Below, piece after piece: positions 27,201 to 34,684 of a DNA stretch of 64,000 bases. Made by a program: the position numbers and the translations under genes. The stretch spans positions 248,001-312,000 of the forward strand of contig CALUUZ010000002.1 in the NCBI GenBank assembly GCA_944324075.1, in the 5' to 3' direction. Source of the stretch: Candidatus Mailhella excrementigallinarum (GTDB lineage Bacteria > Desulfobacterota > Desulfovibrionia > Desulfovibrionales > Desulfovibrionaceae). Within the stretch, counting starts at the first letter, position 1. Every line of letters starts with the position of its first letter. The notes beneath the pieces were generated by a model. It had not been told where the DNA came from. It made no database searches and saw only the letters and a list, made by a program, of their open reading frames with translations.

Positions 27201-27529
27201 TTACCCCAAGCTTTCTGCTGAAAATCCGCAGCAACTTTACCAGGCAGCTTCAGGGCTTGAGCATAGGTGTCGAGTGCTTCACGATATTTCTCCTGCCGAA
27301 TACGGATGGTCGCGACATTGCCGAGTACGAGTCTTGCTTGCGGAATCTGCTTGTTCCTGACAAGCATGGCGGCCACCTCGCCGAATCCTTCCGCTGCCTC
27401 ATCCAGCCGGTTTTCCTGATAGGCTTTCTGGGCGGCGGCGAAGCTGTTTTCCAGTTTCCCTGCATACACAGCGGACGGGAACAGATAAAGACAGAAGAGC
27501 AGGAAAAAAACGACATGGAGAAATTTCAT
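24287..27529 (-). CDS. Exported TPR-CHAT protein (caspase-like protease)
   Basis: A 1080-residue protein. Signal peptide at 1-23 (VVFFLLFCLYLFPSAVYA). Residues about 25-530 are TPR-like helical repeats (YREALDTYAQALKL, ARRDYVAALELYEKDGF, NAEALAEYEKAIALV). A linker with coiled coil spans about 540-620. A CHAT domain covers about 640-1075 with the catalytic His in IIYFATHGMPF (His866) and Cys in VILSACNTGVSFAPKAL (Cys953). CHAT domains are clan CD cysteine proteases related to separase. Between TPRs, at 398-409, is RAARDLVFDDEE, a motif repeated in the neighbouring DUF4384 protein. The coding DNA for the C-terminal domain (below about 25480) is clearly more AT-rich than the TPR part, so the gene looks chimeric. 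Confidence 0.85.
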   Translation of the reverse strand: MKFLHVVFFLLFCLYLFPSAVYAGKLENSFAAAQKAYQENRLDEAAEGFGEVAAMLVRNKQIPQARLVLGNVATIRIRQEKYREALDTYAQALKLPGKVAADFQQKAWGNMAVCHHHLGEFALKADYLERLIKLSTDKAKLADWYAQLGDAYKALELYSRAVPAYAKAAELLPQDGDREMRRRILTAWGLCAGNLGDFVQAEKLLAEVISSGGEPLTRAESSSNLGILKWEQGYYPEAADLLLQSLDIEKEAMLRRNEGVDSNNYGLVLKSAGRHEEAKKYFSWSIAIAREVGNVRDEAIALSNMALVARITGDHASARRDYVAALELYEKDGFREGRANTLLGLGKIYEVADNDYARALNCYRQANAIYEELEMPRGIAESLNQMGRCLRKAATPKRAARDLVFDDEEITLPSLEPAMARRESVEAYTRALSIAKGLGMRELIWSAHQGLGFALREEGKNAEALAEYEKAIALVTSMRGSQSDVELLGEYMKDKGELFTEAMELCVAQYKETGEQSYMVRAMELDEIYRNEIIKANTQLVRMDYAEPEKQKLYQDILSLAARRDKVASHTPALPEKTNGEQTPEEARQAALLEEEAKASKERVVTLEKTFNDLLAEWKKRYPEDAAMFDSNAKIDTAAVQASLEPDELVLNYISLPDTLIIVSIAKEFVRIYAEPVTAKEIDEKIKKDFLMEMIEGFRDVNTPVQEEAAMRSSTAYFSHMYDLLISPVKDDVQNKDRLIIITSGFLAQFPFMALVTNGSDPVRPAFLVEDKEIVHSRLTFFDHAKSRDSNQSSALSIVAAGNPRNSLFPILKSLKGAEVEVEKAAQSLGVDLNSDNIKYNTDATETWIKNLIINGGNDIIYFATHGMPFSDTYTSYYVDFEAKIAHLKESTKDKFRKSKAYMEQSLHGLSMLNGYLYMAESEQDDGFLTIKELLEFPNDALKNSKIVILSACNTGVSFAPKALEDDEIMAVLSSETVEKELRGSGWVPSIDQISFVDTFMKRGVKHTYGTLWFADDRANAYILPLFIDKSKTSETTKAYTEAIRKYLEESKKNNNLLGNDWTSIPQHPYFWAVGAIFGH

Positions 27530-27586
27530 GACGGTGCTCCAAAGTCCCGCCTTTCCTGTCCGGAAAGGCGGGTTCCGCAGTTCTCT

Positions 27587-28267
27587 TTATTTGTGGTTCA
27601 GAACATAATAGGCGACAAAAGGCTCACCCCTGGGAGCAACCTGCGTCTTCGTGCTGATCTCTTCTTCCTCTTCTTCCTCAAAGACGAGATCGCGCGTCTG
27701 ACGCCGGGAAGTGTTCTTTTTTTCAACTTCCGCTATCTGCACCGCATTTTCCGCAGGAATCACGCCCTTGGAGTTTTCGGCGATTATCTTGTCCAGTTCG
27801 GGAATACGTTCAGGAGAAATAACGCAGAGCAGCTCTTCCTTGCCGGGAGTGTCATCAAACTTGAACGTCCCCTTTACCGGCACGGTATATTCGGTGTTGC
27901 GCGTCACCTTATTGTCCACACCTGCCTGCACGGAGGGAAAGAGCACTGTCAGCGCACCGGAACTCCCCTTGGCCATCCAGTAGGCATATCCATCAATATT
28001 CGGCGTATACACAAGCTTAACGCGATCGCCCGATTTGAACTCGTGCGAAGGTGAAACAGTGGAAACCTGTCCGTTGCGCTTCAGCTCAATGGTGGCCTTT
28101 ACCGCCACAACCTGGGCATCAGGAATTTTCACCTCTTCCGCTGCTGCAGGCACATCTTCCTCCTCCTCAAACACAAGATCACGTGTCTGACGCGCGGCTT
28201 CGGCGTTCAGCGCCAAAAAGAGAAATGCACACAGAGCCGCCAGACCAAGAAAATACTTTTTACGCAT
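27587..28267 (-). CDS. Exported DUF4384-domain protein with twin RDLVF motifs
   Basis: A 226-residue protein: signal peptide (YFLGLAALCAFLFLALNAEA), then RQTRDLVFEEEE at 26-37. A DUF4384 domain follows (about 55-155: FKSGDRVKLVYTPNIDGYAY, GALTVLFPSVQ, EELLCVISPERIPELDKII). A second exact RQTRDLVFEEEE lies at 189-200 before an acidic tail. DUF4384 domains are commonly encoded beside caspase-like proteins in bacteria. Having the same 12 residues on both sides of the domain, and RAARDLVFDDEE in the CHAT protein, suggests protease recognition sites or docking motifs. It is 57 bp upstream of the CHAT gene on the same strand. Confidence 0.8.
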   Translation of the reverse strand: MRKKYFLGLAALCAFLFLALNAEAARQTRDLVFEEEEDVPAAAEEVKIPDAQVVAVKATIELKRNGQVSTVSPSHEFKSGDRVKLVYTPNIDGYAYWMAKGSSGALTVLFPSVQAGVDNKVTRNTEYTVPVKGTFKFDDTPGKEELLCVISPERIPELDKIIAENSKGVIPAENAVQIAEVEKKNTSRRQTRDLVFEEEEEEEISTKTQVAPRGEPFVAYYVLNHK

Positions 28268-28302
28268 GACACTACTCCTTATGTTTCAGATGTCGTACCG
28301 GC

Positions 28303-28854
28303 CTATTCCGCCACAGGCTGTGCGGACATCTTGAACTTGTTGAACAGAGCCTCGAGGGTGACGCCTTCCATCTCAATTTTTTCCGGGAGAGGAGGTGCAT
28401 CCTCCGGTTTCAGCTGCGCTTTGATTCTGACAGTCCCATCGGCCAATGTAGAACCATCAGGGCGGTTAAAGGCAAGGATATAGGTTCCGTCACCGGGAAA
28501 CTCCATATCCGTCACGGTGAAAAGGTTCCATTCCGGACGAATGGCGATCTCTTCCCGATAAAGCAGCTCTTCGCCGGGGTCATTTCTGCGATAGATGGAA
28601 AAAATCAGCTGCGGTACACCGCAAGGCTCGTCAAAGGCAGCAACCCATGATGTCTTGGTTGTCGAAAATTCTTCCGCAGGCTCTACCGGGGTGTAATCGG
28701 AAGCAACACTCCTGCAAAAAACGATGCTGCCCGCCGCAGACACATCCTGAACACAAAAAAGAAACGCCATGACAACGCACAGACACACAGTCAGCCTCCG
28801 CAAACCGGAAGAACATTTCCAGTATGTCCGGAACTCCGCCAAACAATTCAACAT
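28303..28854 (-). CDS. Exported hypothetical protein, first gene of the CHAT operon
   Basis: About 183 residues from ATG 28854, which has AAAGGAGGTACT immediately upstream; the longer frame to 28947 is rejected. A signal segment (LTVCLCVVMAFLFCVQDVSA) is followed by a beta-rich domain (SWVAAFDEPCGVPQLIFSIY, MEFPGDGTYILAFNRPDGST) that could be Ig-like, and a short Pro/Glu helical tail. No family recognised. It is 35 bp upstream of the DUF4384 gene and so probably leads the operon. Confidence 0.65.
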   Translation of the reverse strand: MLNCLAEFRTYWKCSSGLRRLTVCLCVVMAFLFCVQDVSAAGSIVFCRSVASDYTPVEPAEEFSTTKTSWVAAFDEPCGVPQLIFSIYRRNDPGEELLYREEIAIRPEWNLFTVTDMEFPGDGTYILAFNRPDGSTLADGTVRIKAQLKPEDAPPLPEKIEMEGVTLEALFNKFKMSAQPVAE

Positions 28855-29220
28855 AGTACCTCCTTTCCTCTCGGCATGCAGAAAAAAGATGTTTGGAGAA
28901 TGAGCATGTTGATGCTCCAAGCTCTTGGGATATTCAGATTGCTTCAAAATACCTGCTCACTGAACATCAAATTGCCTTTTACCCTGTACCCCAAATCTTT
29001 TCATGCTTCACTTTGATTCACCGACCACGCCCTCAACAAAAGCCGGGGGACGCAAATACCCGACAGCCTTTCAGCAGCATGACTATACGCGGTTGAATGA
29101 CCTCCTTTTTGGTTGCATTTTACGCATTAAAAAATAACGTGCAACATCAATTTTATGAGGTCAAAAAAGCTGATATCCTGAACTGTTTTCTACACTTCGT
29201 TTAAGCGGGGATGGATTTGT
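28855..29220. promoter_or_regulatory. Divergent regulatory region between CHAT operon and XRE regulator
   Basis: A 366-bp gene-free region between divergent genes. It contains an inverted repeat GTTGCA (29112-29117) / TGCAAC (29140-29145) flanking an AT-rich core, a plausible operator for the adjacent XRE protein. Promoters for both directions must lie here; none is unambiguous by eye. Confidence 0.5.
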
Positions 29221-29577
29221 ATGAAAAATCGGAGCATCGCTTCTGTGGCTGCTGAAAATATTACTTTTCGCCGTAAAGCGGCTGGCTTGACTCAAGCTCA
29301 GGTGGCAAGCAGAATCTCTGTGGAAAAAGAGAGTGTTTCCCGTATGGAAAGTGGCAAAATCTCGCTTAATCTTGAAAGGCTTCAGCAATTTGCGGATTTG
29401 TTTGGATGCCCTGTCTGTGAACTTTTAAAAGAACCATCGCAAGACGTTCAAGCGCAGGCAGAAACTATAGCTGCGCTGATCAGCCATCTTGAACCAGAGG
29501 AACGTGAAATAGTTATTAATATCGTAGCTGAAGTTGTTCGATTGTGTTCTGTGAGAAAGCCTCATGCACCAGAATAA
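29221..29577 (+). CDS. XRE-family transcriptional regulator
   Basis: A 118-residue protein with an N-terminal HTH_3 domain: ENITFRRKAAGLTQAQVASR, ISVEKESVSRMESGKISLNL, ERLQQFADLFGCPVCELL. A C-terminal helical region (AETIAALISHLEPEEREIVI) resembles those in proteobacterial phage-type regulators. It is transcribed divergently from the exported CHAT operon and is its most likely regulator. A terminator-like hairpin follows at 29629-29655. Confidence 0.85.
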   Translation: MKNRSIASVAAENITFRRKAAGLTQAQVASRISVEKESVSRMESGKISLNLERLQQFADLFGCPVCELLKEPSQDVQAQAETIAALISHLEPEEREIVINIVAEVVRLCSVRKPHAPE

Positions 29578-29628
29578 TAGTGTAATTCATTTTTATATAC
29601 ATATGTATAATTATTAGGAAAATAAACG

Positions 29629-29655
29629 AAAGGCCATGCTCTTCATGGCTTTTTT
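29629..29655 (+). terminator. Terminator-like hairpin between XRE and ERF genes
   Basis: GCCATG (29633-29638) pairs with CATGGC (29644-29649), flanked by A-runs and a six-T run; it ends 17 bases before the ERF start codon. Confidence 0.7.
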
Positions 29656-29671
29656 CATTTAAGGAGGACAC

Positions 29672-30376
29672 ATGAATCAATCGCAGGATATCAGCAAACT
29701 TTCCAGAGCTATGTTGCAAATTCAGAAAAATCTTCTACCAGCATTGAAAGACGCTACAAATCCATTCACAAAGAGTAACTATGCGACCCTGAACAGCGTT
29801 ATGGAGTCATGCCGGAGTGAACTGCTTTCTCACGGAATCTGGTTCACACAACTACCATGTCCCGCTCCCGTTGAATTGGGGGCGGGGCATATTGGTCTGG
29901 AAACAAGACTCATCCATGCGGAATCAGGACAATGGATTTCATCACTGGCTGTCATTCCCCTGCCGAAGAACGATCCGCAGGGCATGGGATCGGCAATTAC
30001 ATACGCCCGCAGGTATTCGTTATGCGCCATGCTCGGCATCGTGACGGAAGACGATGACGGAGAGGGGGCAAAAATAAGCTCAAAATCGGCCTCATCACAA
30101 AAAAGGAGTATAGGAGGCCCACAGAGGCAAAAAGAGCCTTCAGGCAATACAACCATTGAAAATCAAATTTCAGGGGCCTCAAATCGAACCGTAAACGATC
30201 TTAAAAATCTGCCCAAATTGGATGGCGTGACCTACCGGAAAGTCCAGACTCAGGACGGAAGGCTCTGCATCATTGCCAAGGGGGAAACTGCCTGCAAGAA
30301 GACGCTGCTCATGGCGGCAGGTTTTACATGGAACCAGCAGCAGAGGCTCTGGTGGAAGTATGCCGATATCGCATGA
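29672..30376 (+). CDS. ERF-family single-strand annealing protein
   Basis: A 234-residue protein. The first 130 residues match ERF: LSRAMLQIQKNLLPALKDAT, NPFTKSNYATLNSVMESCRS, GLETRLIHAESGQWISSLAV, and DPQGMGSAITYARRYSLCAM followed by LGIVTEDDDGEGA. ERF proteins anneal complementary single strands during phage and element recombination. A C-terminal part (about 185-234) contains a small domain (YRKVQTQDGRLCIIAKGETA, FTWNQQQRLWWKYADIA) seen in element proteins that handle nucleic acid. AAGGAGG precedes the ATG. A Cas4-like nuclease follows, making a recombination pair. Confidence 0.9.
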   Translation: MNQSQDISKLSRAMLQIQKNLLPALKDATNPFTKSNYATLNSVMESCRSELLSHGIWFTQLPCPAPVELGAGHIGLETRLIHAESGQWISSLAVIPLPKNDPQGMGSAITYARRYSLCAMLGIVTEDDDGEGAKISSKSASSQKRSIGGPQRQKEPSGNTTIENQISGASNRTVNDLKNLPKLDGVTYRKVQTQDGRLCIIAKGETACKKTLLMAAGFTWNQQQRLWWKYADIA

Positions 30377-30403
30377 GATTTCTATAAACAGGCTGAACTG
30401 GCA

Positions 30404-30435
30404 AAGGGCTGTCCCACGGGACGGCCCTTCCTTTT
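30404..30435 (+). terminator. Terminator-like hairpin between ERF and nuclease genes
   Basis: AAGGGC-TGTCCC pairs with GGGAC-GGCCCTT (30404-30429), followed by CCTTTT. It ends about 28 bases before the next start codon. Confidence 0.6.
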
Positions 30436-30462
30436 ACTCGATCTCTATCGGAGAAGAAGACC

Positions 30463-31659
30463 ATGACCACAAATCGTAGTGAAGCTCTGCTGGACTTGAT
30501 TCGGCAGGGTCTTGTCATTTCGGGGGAACATCAGACACAGGCAATGTTGGGTGAACGCTCGGCATATATCGGTATGAGTGATATCGGGCAATTCATTCAG
30601 TGTCCAAGGGTGTCCATCATCCATCGGCTTTCTTTAAAGAAAGCCGATGAAAACCTGTCCCGGACACTTACACTCCAGAGAGGCCACTGGTTTGAGGATG
30701 GAGTCGCCAAGGCATTGTCAGCCCTGAATCTACCCGTTGTCCGCCAGCTTGAAATTGCGGTGGACAATGACGGATACCCTGTCCGGGCACATCTGGATTT
30801 TCTGCTCGTGTCCGTCCGGCCCTGTCCAACTGTCCGTGTGCTGGAAGTGAAGAGTTGTGGCAGGCTACCGGATACACTGTATGCCTCATACGAGACACAG
30901 GCATACGGTCAGATTTCCATGCTGAATCGGTACTGGAACACGCCGTCCTTTAATTTGAGGAATGCCGAAGGAAATCCTCTTTTATCCGGACTGACATTCC
31001 CGCAGGCAATCAAGGCGTTATGGGGAGTGGCCTTTCCCGAAGACCCTGAACAGGTGGATATGGAGGCATGGGTACTGGCTCTGTCCATGACAAACGCTAC
31101 GGCGTTTGGCCCATATCTCCCAAATGACAGCCTCCTCAGTGCCTGTCTGAGCAACGCAAGAGACATATGGCAAATACAGGAACAGGTTCAGCGGAGAGAA
31201 CTGGACGTGGACGGACTGCCTACCCCGTCAGGCTTTCATCCGCTTTGCTCCTGCTGCGATGCAAGCTCAGACTGTCCGAAATTCATCGGAGTAGCCCATC
31301 CTGAACTGGAACTCTCTCTGGACGAACTCGCTCTCTGGAAAGATGAACGCTCCGCGTTGGATGAAAAAATCAGGGAACGGGAGGGAATGATGAAGGAATG
31401 GTACGCCCATGCGGATATTCAGGGACAATGGATTGAGGCGGGAACAACACGATTTCGTGTCACGCAAAGTCCCGGCAGACGGACGCTCGACAGGGACAGT
31501 CTCGCAGGAGAGCTTGTCGAACTGTTTCACGATGGGGGCATGGATGATGTCGATGTTCCCGCCCTCATTGCCCGCCATGAAAAAATCGGTGCGCCGTCTG
31601 TACGACTTTTTATCAACACCACAAACAAACAGGAGAAAACACATGGGCTACAGGTCTGA
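30463..31659 (+). CDS. Cas4/RecB-like PD-(D/E)XK nuclease with cysteine cluster
   Basis: A 398-residue protein with the PD-(D/E)XK nuclease order: MSDIGQFIQCPRVSIIHRLS, RGHWFEDGVAKALSA (catalytic Glu), YPVRAHLDFLLV (Asp), VRVLEVKSCG (E-x-K), and ETQAYGQISML (motif IV). Cysteines in QCPR near 47 and in LCSCCDASSDCPKF near 270 could ligate an iron-sulfur cluster, as in Cas4 and AddB-type nucleases. It probably resects or processes DNA ends with the upstream ERF protein. It overlaps the next gene by 17 bp. Confidence 0.83.
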   Translation: MTTNRSEALLDLIRQGLVISGEHQTQAMLGERSAYIGMSDIGQFIQCPRVSIIHRLSLKKADENLSRTLTLQRGHWFEDGVAKALSALNLPVVRQLEIAVDNDGYPVRAHLDFLLVSVRPCPTVRVLEVKSCGRLPDTLYASYETQAYGQISMLNRYWNTPSFNLRNAEGNPLLSGLTFPQAIKALWGVAFPEDPEQVDMEAWVLALSMTNATAFGPYLPNDSLLSACLSNARDIWQIQEQVQRRELDVDGLPTPSGFHPLCSCCDASSDCPKFIGVAHPELELSLDELALWKDERSALDEKIREREGMMKEWYAHADIQGQWIEAGTTRFRVTQSPGRRTLDRDSLAGELVELFHDGGMDDVDVPALIARHEKIGAPSVRLFINTTNKQEKTHGLQV

Positions 31660-32005
31660 TATCGGGCTGGCTCTCACTCAGCCAGCGGTTCAGAGGATGC
31701 ACAAAAAACTGAACACCCTGAATAAAAATTCCGAGGCGTTCTCAGTCATTACGGATTTCATTGCCTACGCGGACAAGCACTATGAGGATGCTGACTCCGG
31801 TGCTGAAGTCTATCTGTGGGAGTGTGTCAAATGGTACGAGGATTTTTCTGATGTGAGCTTTATCGAAAATCTGCTGGCAGAACTCGACTGGAAGGATTTT
31901 CTGTTCATACGCATTGGCGAAGATTATGACGACACAGAAGTAAGGGGGGACTTTTGGGATAATCCGTTTGAAATCAGGTTAGAGCGAAGTATTAATATTT
32001 ATTAA
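31643..32005 (+). CDS. Hypothetical acidic element protein
   Basis: A 120-residue acidic protein (MGYRSDIGLALTQPAVQRMH, YADKHYEDADSGAEVYLWEC, VKWYEDFSDVSFIENLL). CAGGAGAAAACAC precedes its ATG, which lies inside the nuclease gene; the overlap suggests translational coupling. The MGYRSDIG opening recurs in small phage and plasmid proteins, but I cannot name a function. Confidence 0.7.
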   Translation: MGYRSDIGLALTQPAVQRMHKKLNTLNKNSEAFSVITDFIAYADKHYEDADSGAEVYLWECVKWYEDFSDVSFIENLLAELDWKDFLFIRIGEDYDDTEVRGDFWDNPFEIRLERSINIY

Positions 32006-32017
32006 TCAAATATAAAA

Positions 32018-32296
32018 CTATTCTGGAGGGTATTGTTGTGAAGTGTGCAGTATATTAATAATATTAATGTTATTATTACTTTGAGTATATATTAAAATGT
32101 AATTAGGATGAACCACTAATTCTCGTGTCCCTAAAACACGCCCCTGCTTTCCTTTTAATGGATAAAAGCATAAATTGCTTGCAGCATTACGTAATAGTTC
32201 ATCTATGCGTAATGCTGCATTAATATTATCTTTTGCAATATAATCAACAATATTTGCGAGGTCTTCCTCGGCAGAAGCCGACCAAACAATTTTCAT
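32018..32296 (-). CDS. RelE/ParE-family toxin
   Basis: A 92-residue toxin with the ParE/RelE pattern: KIVWSASAEEDLANIVDYIA at the N-terminus, DELLRNAASNLCFYPLKGKQ, then GRVLGTRELVVHPNYILIYT. ParE toxins poison gyrase; RelE toxins cleave mRNA; the pattern here is closer to ParE. It overlaps the antitoxin gene by 4 bp, is co-transcribed with it, and is convergent with the preceding plus-strand gene. The pair likely stabilises the element. Confidence 0.87.
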   Translation of the reverse strand: MKIVWSASAEEDLANIVDYIAKDNINAALRIDELLRNAASNLCFYPLKGKQGRVLGTRELVVHPNYILIYTQSNNNINIINILHTSQQYPPE

Positions 32297-32550
32297 TGGA
32301 GGCCACTCTCCTTCGCAAGTAACCGTTCACGTCTAGCTTGAGCGCGTATTTCTACTTCTTCTTGGGTAAAAATGCGTCCGTTTTCAATATCTTTTAATCC
32401 TTTTTCAACCTTTCTACGAAACCATGCGTCATATTCGGCAAGGCGATCCACGGCTTCCCTGAGTGTGTCCTCACGCGTCATATTCCGCAGAGAAGCGGCG
32501 GCATCCAATGAAGCCAGCGTAGCGTTGTCGATGGAAATAGTCTGAGACAT
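32293..32550 (-). CDS. Ribbon-helix-helix antitoxin
   Basis: An 85-residue protein: N-terminal SQTISIDNATLASLDAAASL and NMTREDTLREAVDRLAEYDA form an RHH/CopG DNA-binding domain. The basic-acidic C-terminal helix (RRKVEKGLKDIENGRIFTQE) binds the toxin. It overlaps the toxin start (ATGA). Such antitoxins repress their own promoter. The pair interrupts an otherwise plus-strand gene series. Confidence 0.85.
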   Translation of the reverse strand: MSQTISIDNATLASLDAAASLRNMTREDTLREAVDRLAEYDAWFRRKVEKGLKDIENGRIFTQEEVEIRAQARRERLLAKESGLQ

Positions 32551-32583
32551 TATAACCTCCAGTTTTCAACATCTTACCGAGTG

Positions 32584-32611
32584 AACCGTCCCCCGTCAAA
32601 GGGGGACGGTT
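32584..32611 (+). terminator. Perfect hairpin upstream of the MoxR-like gene
   Basis: AACCGTCCCCC (32584-32594) pairs perfectly with GGGGGACGGTT (32601-32611). Few T follow, so it may act as a bidirectional barrier or attenuator rather than a classic terminator. It is 20 bases before the next start codon. Confidence 0.55.
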
Positions 32612-32630
32612 TCGCTTAAAGGAGTACGAC

Positions 32631-33596
32631 ATGCCCAAAGCCGTCCAACTCGATGCCGGACAAATATTCAGCGGCAAGCCTTCCGGCACAATGATTTCAG
32701 GATACGAAAAGCCGTCAGAGTACACCCCGAAAATTGATCCGGCCTACGTTTTCCATGAATCCAGCAGGGATGTGATTGTCTGGTTTCTTATGCGGAATCC
32801 TGACCCGCTGTATATCTTCGGGCCAACCTCCGCCGGGAAAAGCAGCCTTGTACGGCAGATTGCGGCACGTCTGAACTACCCTGTCTATGAAGCAACCGGA
32901 CATGATCGCCTTGAGTTCCCTGAACTCGTAGGCCACTTGTCCGTGAAAAACAGCAATATGGTCTTTGAGGACGGCCCTCTGACTCTGGCTATGAAAACGG
33001 GGGGAATATTCCTGTTCAACGAGGCTGATTTGTGTTCTCCGGCAACCCTTGCGGGGCTGAACACCATCCTTGACGGTTCCCCATTGTGCATAGCCGAAAA
33101 TGGGGGAGAACTTGTTACACCAAGCCCCATGTTCCGATTCATTGTAACCGCCAATTCCAACGGAGGAAGCGATGAAACAGGACTATATCAGGGAGTCATG
33201 CGCCTGAATCTCGCATTCATGGACAGGTTCATGGTTGTCAAAATGGACTACCCCGCCACGGATGTTGAATGCGCCATGCTGACCAGAATGTTCCCGACAA
33301 TCCCTGCTGAAATCATCGAGAAAATGGTTGAATTCGCCAATGACGTGAGAACGCAGTTCATGGGAAATTCCACAGCCCATGACGCCTTGGACGTTACGCT
33401 GTCCACGCGAACGCTCATCCGCTGGGCGGAACTGACCGTTGCCTTTCAACCTCTGGCGAAGCAGGGCATCTCGCCAGTCAGATACGCCATGGACAGGGCA
33501 TTGGGATTCAGGGCTTCCGCAACCAGCCGCGCCGCGCTTGTCGAAATGGTGCGAAGGTATTTCCCACAAAATGCGGACATGACTGAAAACAGCTAA
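32631..33596 (+). CDS. MoxR/CobS-like AAA+ ATPase
   Basis: A 321-residue single AAA+ module. Walker A is LYIFGPTSAGKSSLVRQIAA (about residues 61-80). A Walker B-like GGIFLFNEADLCSPATLAGL carries the MoxR/CobS signature, and a sensor region FRFIVTANSNGGSDET leads to LNLAFMDRFMVVKMDYP (arginine finger region). Such ATPases work with vWA-domain partners to remodel or metallate targets. AAAGGAGTACGAC precedes the ATG. It heads a three-gene run with DUF3150 and a CobT-like vWA protein. Confidence 0.87.
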   Translation: MPKAVQLDAGQIFSGKPSGTMISGYEKPSEYTPKIDPAYVFHESSRDVIVWFLMRNPDPLYIFGPTSAGKSSLVRQIAARLNYPVYEATGHDRLEFPELVGHLSVKNSNMVFEDGPLTLAMKTGGIFLFNEADLCSPATLAGLNTILDGSPLCIAENGGELVTPSPMFRFIVTANSNGGSDETGLYQGVMRLNLAFMDRFMVVKMDYPATDVECAMLTRMFPTIPAEIIEKMVEFANDVRTQFMGNSTAHDALDVTLSTRTLIRWAELTVAFQPLAKQGISPVRYAMDRALGFRASATSRAALVEMVRRYFPQNADMTENS

Positions 33597-33637
33597 CTCT
33601 CTTATTTCTCATCTTTTATCTTTGAAGGAGTATCATC

Positions 33638-34669
33638 ATGAACACACCGACTCTCATCACTCCCCTGCATGTGCTGGACAGGATTCTTGTCCTGAACCTC
33701 GACATTTCCCTGTGGTCAGCCAGAACCAAGCTGACAGAGGAAGATTTCGGAGGCGCGGAACTTCCCCCGGAAGACCTGGCTTCCCTTGGCTCCAAGAAAA
33801 TTTGTGATCCCGCCAGATTGGCCGTGTTCTCAAAACTCAAGGCCCGTGCCGTCAATCTCCTGAACAGGCATGGCGTCAAGTTCCTTTCCGGATGGGCCAT
33901 TCCCGAAGACAAGGCAGGGAATATTATTAATGGACTCTGCGCCATCCGTGATGAATTTTTCATGGAAAAGCGGAACTTCCTTGCTTCCTATGACGAAGGT
34001 ATTGCCGAATGGATCGCCAGACATCCCGCATGGGCAAACATCATCCAGAACTCCACGGTAAGCCGGGATTATGTCGACAACCGTATGAAATTCACATGGC
34101 AGTTATACCGTGTCGCTCCCGCCGCCGGACTGGATGACAGCACAGCCATGACAGAATCCGGCCTGCATGAGGAAGTGGAAAACCTTGGCAACACCCTGTT
34201 CGGGGAAATAGCCAGAGACGCCTCCGAGATATGGCGCAAGGTGTTTGAAGGAAAAACGGAAGTGACCCACAAGGCATTGTCTCCCCTGAAAACCATGCGG
34301 GACAAGTTGATCGGTCTGTCTTTCGTGGAACCGCACGTTGTTCCTGTAATTGAGCTTCTCGAAACCGCTCTCGCAAAGATGCCCAAAAGGGGAAGCATTA
34401 CGGGTGCGCACCTGCTCATGCTTCAGGGGATGGTGTGTATTCTCAAGGAACAGGACACTCTACTTTCACAAACGCAAGCGATTCTGACTGCGGCATCTTC
34501 CGAGGATACTCTTGCTGACCTGTTCGATAGCTTTGCCCCGACTGTACCTGTTTTAAATCTTGCTGATGCTGAACTGCCGGAGGAAACTATACCAGATATG
34601 CCTGACCTGTCCATTCCGCTTGAACCCATTGCTCCCGCTGCCAGTCTTGACAGCATGGGCTTATGGTAA
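33638..34669 (+). CDS. DUF3150-family protein
   Basis: A 343-residue protein: LHVLDRILVLNLDISLWSAR at the start, LNRHGVKFLSGWAIPEDKAG, FFMEKRNFLASYDEGIAEWI, and a helical middle (LHEEVENLGNTLFGEIARDA). This matches DUF3150, known almost only as the middle member of MoxR/CobS-DUF3150-vWA clusters of phages, plasmids and integrated elements. Function is unknown. It starts 42 bp after the ATPase, with GAAGGAG before its ATG. The C-terminal Pro/Asp-rich tail looks disordered. Confidence 0.8.
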   Translation: MNTPTLITPLHVLDRILVLNLDISLWSARTKLTEEDFGGAELPPEDLASLGSKKICDPARLAVFSKLKARAVNLLNRHGVKFLSGWAIPEDKAGNIINGLCAIRDEFFMEKRNFLASYDEGIAEWIARHPAWANIIQNSTVSRDYVDNRMKFTWQLYRVAPAAGLDDSTAMTESGLHEEVENLGNTLFGEIARDASEIWRKVFEGKTEVTHKALSPLKTMRDKLIGLSFVEPHVVPVIELLETALAKMPKRGSITGAHLLMLQGMVCILKEQDTLLSQTQAILTAASSEDTLADLFDSFAPTVPVLNLADAELPEETIPDMPDLSIPLEPIAPAASLDSMGLW

Positions 34670-34684
34670 TTGGAGTGAAATATC

